Assembly (NCBI GenBank): GCA_032622095.1
Contig: CP136066.1
Location: 9,697,784-9,761,783, forward strand
Length of the DNA: 64,000 nucleotides
Reading direction: 5' to 3'
From: Siphonodentalium dalli
Taxonomy: Eukaryota > Mollusca > Scaphopoda > Gadilida > Siphonodentaliidae
Below the pieces are notes generated by a model. The model was not told where the DNA came from. It worked only from the letters and a program-made list of their open reading frames with translations, and made no database searches. Shown one piece after another: positions 9,570 through 20,354 of the stretch. The first letter of the stretch is position 1; the number at the start of each line of letters is the position of its first letter. The position numbers and the translations under genes are program-made.

Positions 9570-11100
9570 TAGCAATAAACAGTTATCAACGTACGATATC
9601 TCCATTCGTCGTCTATTTACATGTCTTCATGGCATATGACACTTTCCGACAAACACTTTAAGGACATTTTTAACGGGACAATGTTTTCGTGTGAAACGTA
9701 TGGGGGAGGGGTTGGGTTTCTTTGTTCAGTCATATACTCATTGTAGCAAATGAGCACATTGCACCCAGCTTCATATGTCGAGTTGTTTGTAGATGCGACC
9801 GCGAATCGCGATGGAGAGTTCAAACAATAATGAATATTTCATAATTACCCTCTAATTTGGTTGTTAAAAATAGATAATGACGACGTGTGCATAGATAAAT
9901 TATCAGACAACATGTGATCATTGAGCGCTAAACGTTTTAGTTGATTGTTCGATCGTTTTTGTAATTATAATAAGCTGGATGCGTGCCGGGCCACATCGTT
10001 TGCGCCACCCAGACCTTGCTTTTTGACGCTGTTGGGAGACAATATTAGAAGAAAATACTAAATGCTTGCATATAGAAATGAAACTGATGAGCGTTTGTAC
10101 ATGTATGGTTTAAAATGAAAGAATCAATCGCCGACCCACCCATGGCGATATAGATGCCATTGTTGAATAAATGGGCTAAATTTGTCAGATTTTCTAGTGA
10201 TGGTAAACGGGGGAATTGTATCGATCACCTTGACTTTAATAATACTACCGTACTATTAACGTAAAACATGCATCCAAACTGCCTCTATCCGAGTACATGT
10301 ATATAGGGACAGCGCATAGAGGCCGTTTGGATGCAGGGAATGGGAGCGGAGCGCGTTGCAAGCCCATGTGCACTGGTTAATATATTCATTTCCGCTTTAG
10401 CTAACAACTTGCCCGATTGCCAACAAATGCATACAGGGCAATTGGCTGCATGATATTATATTGTCCTTGTGAAGGCAGCTTGGGGAGGTGCGGTCCGTGT
10501 CATGTTTATGTTGCACTTGGCAGAACCGGCCGTAGGTTAACAATGCTGTTTTCGCTCGAGCTACCGAGATTGTAACACCTGTATATACATACATGTCTAT
10601 TCTGCACGAGAGCATTTACCGGTATTGCATCATTTGGTTAATGATTTATTTTGGCCGAATTATACCAAATGTGCTTGTCCCTATAAACATGCTGATGTCA
10701 ACTTCCATGTACCATGTCATGACCAATGTCCCAATTGTATGGATTGTATCCCGTGCTAAATTATTTAACGACAAAATCCGACCAAGATATGCACCAGAGA
10801 ACATGTTTTGCCGGACGACGCCAAATGCAAGTTATTTGTTTTCTCCCTCAACCAGATAACTTATATCAACCGAGGGCGTTTTGTAATAATGTCGTTTGGT
10901 CCCAAAAGGTTTGTCCTACTGTTTGTTTTCTTCCTGAGGGTGTTTTGTCAGAGTACCATGACAAGATATCAGGACATCAATTCAAATTCAGATGTTTATT
11001 GAACATGGATTATCATCAGAACAAAATGAAAATATAACAATGATGACGATTTTATAAAAAAAACAATGATGACGACTTACATAACATGTAATCAAATAAC
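9570..11100. other. No recognisable gene; one hairpin
   Basis: Apparently unique sequence. The two overlapping frames around 10593-11037 (88 and 103 codons) match nothing I know and show no domain. The only structure noticed is the inverted repeat at 10270-10334, annotated separately. Confidence 0.45.
10270..10334. repeat. 65-bp hairpin of pre-miRNA size
   Basis: GCATCCAAACTGCCTCTAT (from 10270) pairs with ATAGAGGCCGTTTGGATGC (to 10334) with a single internal mismatch, leaving a loop of about 27 nt. Length and pairing fit a miRNA-precursor-like fold, but it could equally be a tiny MITE or chance inverted repeat. No promoter or conservation evidence is available. Confidence 0.45.
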
Positions 11101-11104
11101 TTAA

Positions 11105-11554
11105 AGGCACGGGAGGCCTTAATTGTCGAAAATATTCATATCTGTTCCAAACACCGTAAACAGAAAAACATTAACACACATAGAGTTCAGTTCATATATA
11201 CCATGACAATCGCGTAAACAACAGTATGTTATCATAAAGATCTACTATATTTTATCTGAACAAGAGCCTGGTTGTGTTACAGAAGACAGCACAATGCTGC
11301 TGGATAATCACACACAAATGGTATAAACGCTCTTTATTAGTTCCATATCAGGAATTCACCAACAAAGAACGCTCTTTATGTTTACCATAATAATATAAAC
11401 AAACACCAGAAAAGTAATTGTTTATGCTTTTTTTTTTTTTTACATAACAATGGTCAAACATATGTCTACATTTTGATGTTCTTTCTGTTTGTGGCGGTTT
11501 TTGACGGGTGGAAACAATTTGACAGGATACCCACCGTCAAGGCCTCCCGTACCT
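11105..11554 (+). mobile_element. Family M miniature transposon (subfamily b)
   Basis: A 450-bp copy starting AGGCACGGGAGGCCTT after TTAA (11101-11104). Its right end reads AGGTACGGGAGGCCTT on the minus strand, so the terminal inverted repeat is 15 of 16. The right flank is TCAA instead of TTAA, a likely point mutation. It has two AACGCTCTTTAT motifs and is closely related to 2011-2504. Confidence 0.8.
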
Positions 11555-11955
11555 TCAAACGTACAACTGGATAGCTTCTATCTCATGCCATGACTAGACT
11601 ACTTTGTGGCACATGAGGGGTTTCTGAATTATGACGTAGACAGGACACCGATAATGATGAATGTTCACTAATTCTGACATGGCACCAGAGATAAAATGGG
11701 AAATAAACAGTATCCGTTATCATGAAAGCCCTTGTTGCACTTCCATCCGAACTGTGTGGTGAACCATTGACCGATTTAATTTGGATATGGCTCAACATAA
11801 GCATTATGCCAAAGTTATATTTGTCCCAGGAAAACTACGGAAACCAACAGCGTCTGTCCGAGTGTGCGTCATTTCGTCCGTGCATGCGCATTTTGGTTTG
11901 CGAACGATAACTTTAGTAACGTTAAAATTGTATTAATTTTCTGCGCATGTTTTAA

Positions 11956-12085
11956 CTCTTTACTCCCCATAAGCGTTCCTGGACGTTTTTGCACTATTTC
12001 CCCATAAGCGCCTGTGGACGCCTCGCAACATACCCTAGAAGCGCATAAGAGCGCGTTACCAGACTTCATCACAAGCGCTCTAGAG
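11956..12085 (+). promoter_or_regulatory. piggyBac left terminus with subterminal repeats
   Basis: Terminal CTCTTTACTCCCCA is followed by two CCCCATAAGCG direct repeats 35 bp apart, each trailed by TGGACG. Further on are GAAGCGCATAAGAGCGCG and AAGCGCTCTAGAGCGCC, the latter holding the palindrome GCGCTCTAGAGCGC. Such GC-rich repeat and palindrome clusters inside piggyBac ends are usual transposase-binding regions; binding here is inferred. Confidence 0.6.
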
Positions 12086-12281
12086 CGCCACACTAGGCCC
12101 AGACTGTACTAATGAGTTCGTCCCTATGCCCCCCCCCGCTTTTGCTATGTTTCTAGTCGAGACCACCCGGTTATGTCAACTCGTTATTTGCCTATCTAAT
12201 AACAATAAACGTGGCACCGTGTGCATCGCGCGCGACACATGCTGTGTTACTTGGGTACCATTCTAAGTATTTACGAACAAC

Positions 12282-13943
12282 ATGGCTGCAACATTTTCGA
12301 AACAGCAAGTGATCGACATGTTAATGGGAGATGATAGCGATTTTAGCGGAGATTGCGGTTCCTCGTCATCAGAAGATTCAGACGACGATTACTCTGCCCC
12401 TGCTACCAGCGACAATGTGACCTCCATCGATGATAGCAGCTTGAATAATAACCCGATTGGCTGGTCAAATAATCTTCGAAAGGTATCACTTCAGCCATTT
12501 ACCCAAAGGACAGGGCCAGTTATACCAGATGAATTCGATACTGATATAGCAACAGCTTTGGAATATTTCAATTTTATGTTCTCGCCATCGAAGTATGCCG
12601 AAATAGCCAGGCATACTAACAACTATGCCAAGTGGAAAATGGAAGAAAAGGGCGAGACTGATAAATACTGGTCTGATATTTCGGAACTAGAACGTCGTGC
12701 GTACATCGGTATGAACATCATGATGGGTGTGAATGACCTTCCCTCATACAAGCAGTACTGGTCACATGATGAGTTCATCGGAAACGCCGGCATCAGCAAA
12801 ATTATGAATCGGCGCAGATTTGAAAAAATCACAGAATACTTCCACGTCAGTGACCGATAGAGCGAACATGCTAAAGGGACAGATTCATACGATCCACTAT
12901 ATAAGGTTCGCGACATCATCGACTCATCATTAACAACATTGAAATCGTGTTACTTGCCTTCGCAATATATATCTGTCGATGAAGGAATGATAAAATGGAC
13001 GGGACGTCTCTCCTACAAGCAATACATGCCGGCAAAACCAATAAAACGAGGGATCAAAATATGGATGATGTGCGATGTCACCAATGCCTATCTGTTAAAC
13101 TTTGAAAGCATTATTTCAAACCGTCTGGAAAAGGTCTCGGGTATGATGTGGTTACGTCATTGTCATCGGATTTGTGTGAAAAAAATTACTGTTTGTTCTT
13201 TGATAACTATTTTACGAGTGTGCACCTCATGCAGGACTTACTAAACGATGGGTTTTACTCGTGGGGCACCGTTAGGCAGAACAGGAAAGGATTCCCGAAG
13301 GATTTACAGCGACTGAAGAAAATGAATCGATGTGACTATAAAACTAGGCAGGATGGCGAATTTCTCACGGCAACGGTATGGCAGGACAAGAAACAAGTGT
13401 TCACCCTTAGCACGATGACTGACCCAACGACATATATCATGGCTAATCGGCGCCAGGGAAAAACAATTATTGAAGTGACTCAGCCGATGAGCATAGTCAT
13501 GTACAACAAGTACATGAATGGTGTTGACAAACATGATCAGTTGAGGATGACGTATCTCCTCGGTCGCGAAGGGAAAAAAGCATGGAAATACATATTCTGG
13601 TTGGTCGCCAATTCATCAATAGTTAACAGTTTCATCTTGTTCAAAGAAACATCAAAGAGACATAATTCTAAGAAGGTGTTCACGCATATGGATTTTAGGA
13701 TTGAACTGGCTCATCAACTGATTGCATGATATTCTTCTAGAAAACGCAAAGCACAAGAGCCACGTGCCCTCAATATATCACCAGAAAACTCAAACGGACA
13801 CGTGTCCACACACATGGGACGCAAAAACCGATGTCGGGTTCATCTGAACTCAAAAGAAAGAAAAAGAAACTGTATTTGGTTGCAAACTCTCCAATGTTCA
13901 TCTATGTAAGGACGGTTGCCATTTCAAGTATCATTGTAGTTGA
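12282..13943 (+). pseudogene. piggyBac transposase (DDE_Tnp_1_7 family), inactivated
   Basis: The product would be the transposase that excises and inserts TTAA-flanked elements. The start at 12282 has a good context (AACATGG). An acidic serine/aspartate-rich N-terminus (about residues 16-40) precedes the core, as is usual in the family. All three catalytic aspartates are readable: ISVDEGMIKW (Asp codon 12978), FFDNYFTS (13202) and NGVDKHDQ (13526), together with GRLSYKQYMPAKPIKRGIK. Lesions are an in-frame TAG at 12858, a one-base-type frameshift between about 13105 and 13130, an in-frame TGA at 13727, and a frameshift between 13835 and 13880. Beyond these a C-terminal Cys/His segment (Cys codons 13832, 13881, 13905, 13917, 13935) ends at TGA 13941. 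The span is about 554 codons, close to the usual ~590. An intron explanation is unlikely because no GT...AG pair neatly removes the lesions. Family assignment is secure; the exact subfamily is not. Confidence 0.92.
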
Positions 13944-14185
13944 ACGTTCCGAACAATTATGGTTATGAGATATATATAGTGCATGGACATCACAGAGAAC
14001 CCAATGTGTATCGACTGTATATTGCTATACTCCGTTAACATTCAAACTATCCAATTATATTAATTGTTCACACAACACATTTCATGATATAATTTCAAAT
14101 TTGGTGAATTGCACGATTTGACTCAGTTATAATTTCAAACCAAATTATAACATTCAAAAACAAATTTATTGCGAAATACTTTTAA

Positions 14186-14728
14186 AGATACGGGTGGCGT
14201 TCGCGGTGGGTATGGTGTTAAACATTCATATCCTTGAAAAACCACCATAAACAGAAGGAATAGTAAGATATGGACAGACCTTGTTCTTATACCAATCAGA
14301 AATATGGCATAAACAGTATGTTATTGTCAATTTGTTCCCCTTTGTTATGTAAACAAAAGCAAAAAAATTACGTTTCATTGCTTTTGTTTAGATCTTGATA
14401 TGACACACATAAAGCGCGTTGTTTGTTACTGTTTTCCTGATATGGAAATAATAAAGAGCGTTTATATCATTTCTGTATGAATAACCAATAGAATTTCGGT
14501 CTGTTATGTTATTTACGTACACCATTGTACGTCTTGACGACAATACACTATTTACGCGCTGATTATGTTTGGCATATGAGTTGAACTGTATATACATGAT
14601 ATATCAGTACACGGCAACGGTTATAATAATTAAAGACACGGGCGTATTTACATGTATGTTGGCGTTCATTCTGTTGATGCCGATTTGAACAAATATAAAT
14701 ATTTCTGCAACGGATGTCGCCCGTGACT
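14186..14728 (-). mobile_element. Family M miniature transposon, inverted, nested in the piggyBac element
   Basis: A 543-bp copy on the minus strand between TTAA 14182-14185 and 14729-14732. The plus-strand left edge AGATACGGGTGGCG is the family right end and CGCCCGTGACT is its left end. It carries the inverted motif AATAAAGAGCGTTT near 14448. Near 14596-14650 it contains a small insert that itself reads as the end of spacer S (GGTTATAATAA) followed by a family M left end (AGACACGGGCG). Confidence 0.75.
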
Positions 14729-14734
14729 TTAATA

Positions 14735-16330
14735 ATGGTTGCATTAGTTGAAAATCGACTATAACCAAGATCGCTATTTGCGTCGTTTTAGAAACACCAG
14801 CGCAGTTATTATTATATTTTTCAAAAATATATATGTTCTTGAATGTGTTTGTTTTATCAAATCGCTCTAGTTATCCAATCACCGTGAAAATTACAACTTT
14901 AGAAAAATAACGGTACTTTTTCGTAACGGAATCAGTTTGCCCTACCCGCATCATAGCAATTCAACATGACCACCGGCATCATAGTATATTAGCATGCCAA
15001 CTTGACCAGGGGAGGACACACGACAGCTCAGCTACAGTTATGTATTATTGTTTCAAACCGCTTAACATCAAATGGCTGGTGTTACATGCATGTTTCAGTC
15101 GGACGTTATGTTACAATTTGCTTGATCGAAGAGTTCACAAACTATTTTCTCAAACATGTTTGGTTTCTGAGTAAAAGGAAAGATCTATATCAATACAATG
15201 TGTACATTGTGCGGTCCTTTTTCTGATAATGTTGGTATATGTTTCTGGTGTTTCTGACGTATGTGATAAAATAGTGTGTATTCCGTACACCTATATACCT
15301 GTATATGGATTGTTTCAAATTTCTCTTATATTATATAATGCGGCTAAATTTTAAATGGTGATGCCATACAGTGTTTGCACGAAGATGAACTTCCAAGCAC
15401 GACGTGTTATATAATAGGTGTTTTCGAAGTCGAAATCAAAGTTGATATTGAGTAATTAGACAACGCGCCATAAAACCAATGACATACAATTATACCTATG
15501 ATCTAGCCTGCATCACGATTACCATTGATTTGTGCTAATAAATCAGAAGCCGTGCGGTATATACACGTAAGCATTACGCACTCTGGAAGCGGAAAATACT
15601 TATGTATGTAGAGCGAATTACCAACGAATAATAATTATAATTGAATTGTATGTGTATGTTCTATATTATTACTTCTGTTAAATGTTACATTTGCATGTTA
15701 GTTTATAGTAATAAACAATCGCAAACATCACTATTCTGAAAATATATTTTAAAACCTTACTTGAATTTCGTAGTGCGACATCGCGTTATTTTGGCTGAAC
15801 GAAATAGAGGATATCTAGCGTTCTGAATTGATACCGGACAAATATATTTGATTATTTTCGCGACCGACTAGCTGCACTTTTCGCCAGCGGAAATACATTT
15901 TTTCTGGCAGTAACAACCGAAACTCATTATCGCCAGAAACAATGTACATTCGTTGACGACAAGTTGGTCGCGAAATTTAGTCCTTAAGCCATATCATGAG
16001 ATATTTCTGGTATTAATTATTAGAAGAAAACAAAACACATTTGCTTTGAATTGTTTACAAAATACTTTTGGGAGTTGGTGACTTTTACCAACATAAGACG
16101 AGTCTAAATCCTGAACAAGGATCATTTGTATAAGACATATTTTATTGTCACAATGTGACATTCGTGTGCAAACCCGTCGTGGTCACTTCACCCCATGTAA
16201 TCTGAGTAAATGATGAGATTTTGTATGGAATATTAAAAGCAAAATTTCAGAGCTGACGAAACGCACAATACATATAGTTTGATATACTGATATTGAACTA
16301 ATCCCAACAGAAATGTCGAAGATACTTGCT
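14735..16330. other. No recognisable gene; one TIR-like pair
   Basis: AT-rich sequence between the nested element and the putative right end of the piggyBac element. It contains the inverted repeat pair annotated at 15853-15977 and nothing else I can name. Length and lack of coding suggest other decayed insertions. Confidence 0.4.
15853..15977. repeat. Short inverted-repeat pair, possible MITE
   Basis: ATTTTCGCGACCGACT at 15853 is mirrored by AGTTGGTCGCGAAATTT ending at 15977, with two mismatches. Inside lie TCGCCAG and CGCCAGAA segments. The 125-bp length suits a small non-autonomous element, but no clear target duplication or second copy was found. Confidence 0.4.
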
Positions 16331-16674
16331 TGCCCAGGGCTCTTATACACAGGTGTCGATTTTTTCTCATATTACGACACACGGTCATTATCCCCAGTTG
16401 GAGCTGTCACTCCAAAAGCCTACCTTCACTGCGTCAACACAGTAACAGGTTTACCACCATTTATGGAGCAACGGGATACTTTCTGACAAGCCAAAACTTA
16501 TGCATGGGAAATAGCGTCTGGTACTTGATATATGCCCGGGAACACACCGTCGGTATTATGTTATAGCTGCAGGGAGATGAAGGGGTGGCTTATACAGCTA
16601 GTGTGGGAACTAAAGAGTTAAATATCTTATAAATATGTTCAGTGCGTAAATACAATTCAAGTTCGAAAATGGGT

Positions 16675-16990
16675 TCGGTTCGAATCATTTTTTACTAAGT
16701 TATGACCCTTTTTACTTAGAATTTTCCAAATTTGAGATTTCTCGATAAATTTAAATTGGGCTGTTTGGTCTGAAGGAAATGTGTATGTTAGCTGTTTAGT
16801 GCCAAATACAGGTCTATACTAAGGGTTTGTTTCGAATAAGTTTTACTGAGTTCTGGCCCATTTTAGAGTAAGGATTTTCCAAATTTGAGGTTTCTGGATA
16901 ACTCCAGTTTTGGTTATTTGATCGGAACCAAATTTGATGTATGATTTTTCCAGTCATATTTGGTTACCAAGAAGACCCTTATCGCTTGTC
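16675..16990. repeat. Two-copy tandem repeat, unit about 152 bp
   Basis: TTCGAATCA at 16679 recurs as TTCGAATAA at 16831, and ATTTTCCAAATTTGAG at 16721 recurs at 16874. The units are moderately diverged. The function is unknown. Confidence 0.6.
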
Positions 16991-16999
16991 CAGGATCAT

Positions 17000-17637
17000 C
17001 TATAAATTCTGTCCTACTTTCTAGAAAGGCAATGCCCTAAATGAATCAAATTTAAAGAGGATATGTATGTTATTTAAAGGGGCTTGTGTCCTCAGTACGT
17101 ATGTGGCTTATGTCATGCTGTATTAAATTGTAATGATGTTGAGAAAATACTATTGTATAAGTTACTTTAATATAATAGTAAATAAAATGCCATACAAAAA
17201 CACTCATTGTCGAAGCAGTCAGTTGCTGTTTGCAATATTGAAATACAGTATATCGAGTTTGAATATACAAGCTCTGTTTAGTTGTTTTGAACAGAAAATT
17301 AGCTATGTGATTTTATTTATATATTACTTTTATAATAACATACAGGTAGCCCACAATCGTGCTACAATAAAGTAACCTAGTAAGTCATGAGTGTTTGTGA
17401 ACCTGATTTTTTTCATGCAACTTTGTCTTGCGTGGGTTCGTGGAACTGGTTGTAATGAACATATTCTTTCTTAATCAATTAATGAATTTCTTTGCATATA
17501 TATATAGCATGGACACCAGTCAGAATAATTTTATTGGTGCCAACAACAATATCAGAAGGTGTATTAAACCATTCGCAATGAATGTGTTATATAATTATTG
17601 TTTATTGACCTCCAAGTATGAAGAGCTAACGAGTTAT
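17000..17637. other. No recognisable feature
   Basis: AT-rich sequence with short unrecognised frames on both strands. A 96-codon frame at 17428-17718 runs into the tandem repeat and shows no domain. Confidence 0.45.
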
Positions 17638-18545
17638 GTGGCTTATATTGACACGTATGAATACCTGTACAGTAAAAAATGGGTGGCATACAAAGTCAAA
17701 TATAACTCTTTTGAGTAGTACTCATTAGGGGCAATAACCTAACCTGTATATGCAATGCGTTGAAAACAGTTATCAGGGAGACATATATAACGAGCACGTA
17801 CGTGTCTCAATAATCACGGTTCATCACCTATCAGTTAAATTGAGAAAGTTAATATTCCCACAATACCCGCTTGTGGCTTCTATATATATATGGACATGTA
17901 TTTATACATATACAATAAATAAGTTGGTGGCAAACAAAGCCAAATATTACTCTTTTGAGTCGCAATCATTGGGGATAATAACATAACGTGTACATATGCA
18001 ATACGTTGCAGAAACATACATGCATGCTGGTTATCTTTGTCTCCTTAATAACGGTTTATTACGTATAAGTTAATCTGAGAAAGTTAATATTCCCACAATA
18101 CCCAGATAGTGGCTTCTATAGACACGTATGTATATCAATACAGTAACAAATGAGTGGCATACAAAACAAATATAACACTTTTGAGTTGTAATCTTTAAGG
18201 ACAATAACCTAACATGCATATGCAATTCGTTGAAATCCGTCAATAGGGAGACACATATAACCAGCATGTACGTGTCTCCCTAATCATGGTTTATTACATA
18301 TCAGTTAATTTGAGAAAGTTAATATTCCCACAGTGTCCACTGTGTGGCTTCTATGGACACGTATTTATACCTATACAATAACAAATTGGGTGGCATTCAA
18401 AGTCAAATATAAGTCTTTTGAGTTGTCATCATTAGGGACAATAACCTAACGTGTATATGCAATGCGTTGAAAACAGTTATTGGGGAGACATATATAACAG
18501 CGTGTACGTGTCTACCTAATCACAGTTTTTTACCTATCAGTTATC
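17638..18545 (+). repeat. Tandem repeat of about 235 bp, nearly four copies
   Basis: GTGGCTT(C/A)TAT recurs at 17638, 17873, 18109 and 18344, a spacing of 235-236 bp. Every unit keeps TCTTTTGAGT or ACTTTTGAGT, AATAACCTAAC or a close variant, GCAAT(G/A/T)CGTTG, and GAGAAAGTTAATATTCCCAC in the units that are complete. Units differ at many positions, so the array is old and not homogenised. Short frames inside it are by-products. Confidence 0.85.
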
Positions 18546-18554
18546 ATTTATTAT

Positions 18555-18665
18555 ATTAACTCGCCACGTTATAGTACGGGGGGGGGGGGAGTCATATTGT
18601 ACTCCCAAATGTCATATTGGACTCCCGAGTGTACAATGCCACGTTATATTGGGACTCTGTGACGT
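18555..18665. repeat. G12 tract with short direct repeats
   Basis: A run of twelve G at 18578-18589 is preceded by GCCACGTTATAGTAC and followed by CATATTG(T/G)ACTCCC twice and GCCACGTTATATTGGGACTC. The repeated GCCACGTTATA brackets the tract. No gene is associated. Confidence 0.55.
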
Positions 18666-19024
18666 AACGAATTACCTATTGCGAAATAAACTGGTGAAAT
18701 TGTGATGCGCGTGCAACAGATTTAGCAAACGTTTCACTTCCGCGTTGAGTATTTTTTATTGCCGTGTTTACTGTTCCAAATCAAATCATGCATACTGTGT
18801 GTTTCGTCATCACGGTTTCTACAACTAAAATACGAGCGCACAATATCCATGTAACTTGTTAGTTTTTTTTATCATTCTACATTTATATTTATCTGATTTA
18901 AAAAATAAAACGATGAAAATACTAGGCACACACACCAAGTAACACTGGTATATAAACCTTTTATCAAAGTCGGAATGTCATTTTGAAAAGATAAGAGATG
19001 ACCCATGACTATCTTTAAACGATT

Positions 19025-19460
19025 TAGACTTTGGAAAGTTGACGCATAATTTGGTCACCTATTATAAAAAATAACCAAAAACAACCATGTCATCGATAAC
19101 CTTTCACCTATTAAATGGCGATCGCGATTTAAAAAACAAATCGTATTAGTAGCGAAAACAGGAATGCATGTGTACATAGCACGTGTCCTAATTATGCCAG
19201 CTAATGGGATTTTATATTCGAGAACAGTTGAAGCTGCTTTCACAGATCTGTGGCGGACGCACAAGGCCAACGCTATCGGGTTTGTGGCTGACCACTGGCA
19301 CTGCGCATAAACCGATAGCCGCAGACACTGCACGCATGCGTCAGCCGCAGGTCTGTGAAATCAGCTTTAACTTCAGACAGACAAAATTGCGACTACGACC
19401 TCCAAGTCATCTGGTCATGTGAACGGGTTCCAAACAATTATGTTTCGAGTGAAAAGGTCA
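19025..19460 (+). repeat. Diverged tandem duplication, unit 1
   Basis: Shares with 19480-19870, in the same order, GTTGACGCAT, ATGTCATCGAT/ATGTGATCGAT, a TATTA/TATTGGTA segment, CATGTGTACATAGCACGTGTCC-like and GGGATTTTATA blocks, CAAAATTGCGAC and GTGAACGGGT. This unit carries the extra miniature element at 19228-19373. Confidence 0.6.
19228..19373. mobile_element. MITE with about 28-bp terminal inverted repeats
   Basis: Left end AGCTGCTTTCACAGATCTG, then TGGCGGACGC; right end, on the minus strand, AGCTGATTTCACAGACCTG, then CGGCTGACGC. The arms match at about 25 of 29 positions. A second internal dyad, GCTATCGGGTTT / AAACCGATAGC, sits inside. It interrupts unit 1 of the tandem duplication and is missing from unit 2, which dates the insertion after the duplication. 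Confidence 0.75.
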
Positions 19461-19479
19461 GAGGTAGCAAATTACTCTA

Positions 19480-19870
19480 AATGACGCGGAACGTGAAATG
19501 TTGACGCATCATTTTGTCGCATATTGCAATTATAGAAGATATGAACACTTCAATTAAAACAAGTTGTAAATGTTCAATGATCTTCCCACAACAATCATGT
19601 GATCGATTTTGCCAAAAAAATGTATTGGTAATCGCATTAGCTCAAATATGACTGTACGATTACACACCACATGTCCCAATTAGGCCAGATAAAGGGATTT
19701 TATAATCGACAACGGTTAAACCACAAGACAGACCACCACACTGTTGGTCCAACCAAATTGCGACCACGCCCTTTAGGCCATGTGTACGTGTGAACGGGTC
19801 CAAAACCATATTCTTGCATATGGCGAAGTCCACCCGTTATGTGTGTACACCTCCTTTGGTAAGAAATACT
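19480..19870 (+). repeat. Diverged tandem duplication, unit 2
   Basis: Partner of 19025-19460, without the miniature element. GTTGACGCATCATTTTGTCG, AATCATGTGATCGATTTTGC, AAAGGGATTTTATAATCGA, CAAATTGCGACCACG and GTGTGAACGGGTCCAAA mark the homology. Divergence is high. Confidence 0.6.
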
Positions 19871-20085
19871 GCTGACCTTGTGATTTTGATTGCGAATTAT
19901 AAATGTTATACCTAAACAGAACACAAGCAAAGCATATTATGCAATCTGATTGTTAACATTTATGAGGCCTGATAACCCTGACTAGATCACAGGACGTATA
20001 ACTGTTATATTTATATATTTACATACACCTGATATCTCTTCCGATTTCCCCATAGCGTTACGGTAGACACGCCCCCTTATTCAAT

Positions 20086-20152
20086 GCGTTCATAAATCTA
20101 TGAACGTAACGTGACGTCACGTTCAATGTCGTTCATATGTTTATGAACACAT
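20086..20152. repeat. Cluster of three palindromes including a CRE-type octamer
   Basis: CGTTCATAAATCTATGAACG, ACGTGACGTCACGT and GTTCATATGTTTATGAAC follow each other within about 65 bp. The centre contains TGACGTCA (20112-20119), a perfect CREB/ATF site. With no gene nearby, regulatory activity is only a possibility; it may be part of a hairpin-forming repeat. Confidence 0.55.
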
Positions 20153-20354
20153 TGTTCCCGGAAATCACCGGGGATTGTCGGACATTACCGACTGCTTGAG
20201 TATCTAGTCAGCCAATACGCCAATGATTTGATAGCAAAGAATATGTAATCGAGGTTCACGATTGGATGGCTTGTGGCATCTGATCGCGAGCACGGGTGGC
20301 ACAAGATGTTCGGTTGACTATCAGAATGTTGGTTATCATGTAATCCCATAATAT

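Larger units (their letters stand above)
11956..16617 (+). mobile_element. Candidate complete piggyBac-superfamily transposon
   Basis: TTAA at 11952-11955 is followed by CTCTTTACTCCCCA, and TTAA at 16618-16621 is preceded by sequence reading CTCTTTAGTTCCCA on the minus strand, a 12 of 14 terminal match. The left subterminal region has a direct repeat, CCCCATAAGCG at 11965 and 12000, typical of piggyBac ends. The element encloses the transposase remnant at 12282-13943 and a nested family M insertion at 14186-14728. At 4,662 bp it is longer than a usual piggyBac element, even after removing the nested copy. The right boundary is therefore tentative; a 14-bp match in AT-rich DNA could be fortuitous. 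Confidence 0.55.

Noticed and set aside
10080-10130. Hammerhead ribozyme core (CTGATGAG)
   Set aside because: There is no stem II and no properly spaced CGAAA. The satellite monomer itself lacks CTGATGA altogether.
10593-11037. Overlapping frames of 88 and 103 codons as an exon
   Set aside because: No family resemblance and no convincing splice sites, and the frames overlap each other in different phases.
12858-13130. Introns explaining the breaks in the transposase
   Set aside because: The reading frame continues immediately after the TAG with conserved residues, and the later break is a one-base-type shift within a conserved stretch. Neither leaves room for an intron.
16677-16686. tRNA B-box-like GGTTCGAATC
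   Set aside because: No A box, anticodon stem or acceptor stem can be built around it, and the sequence belongs to a two-copy tandem repeat.
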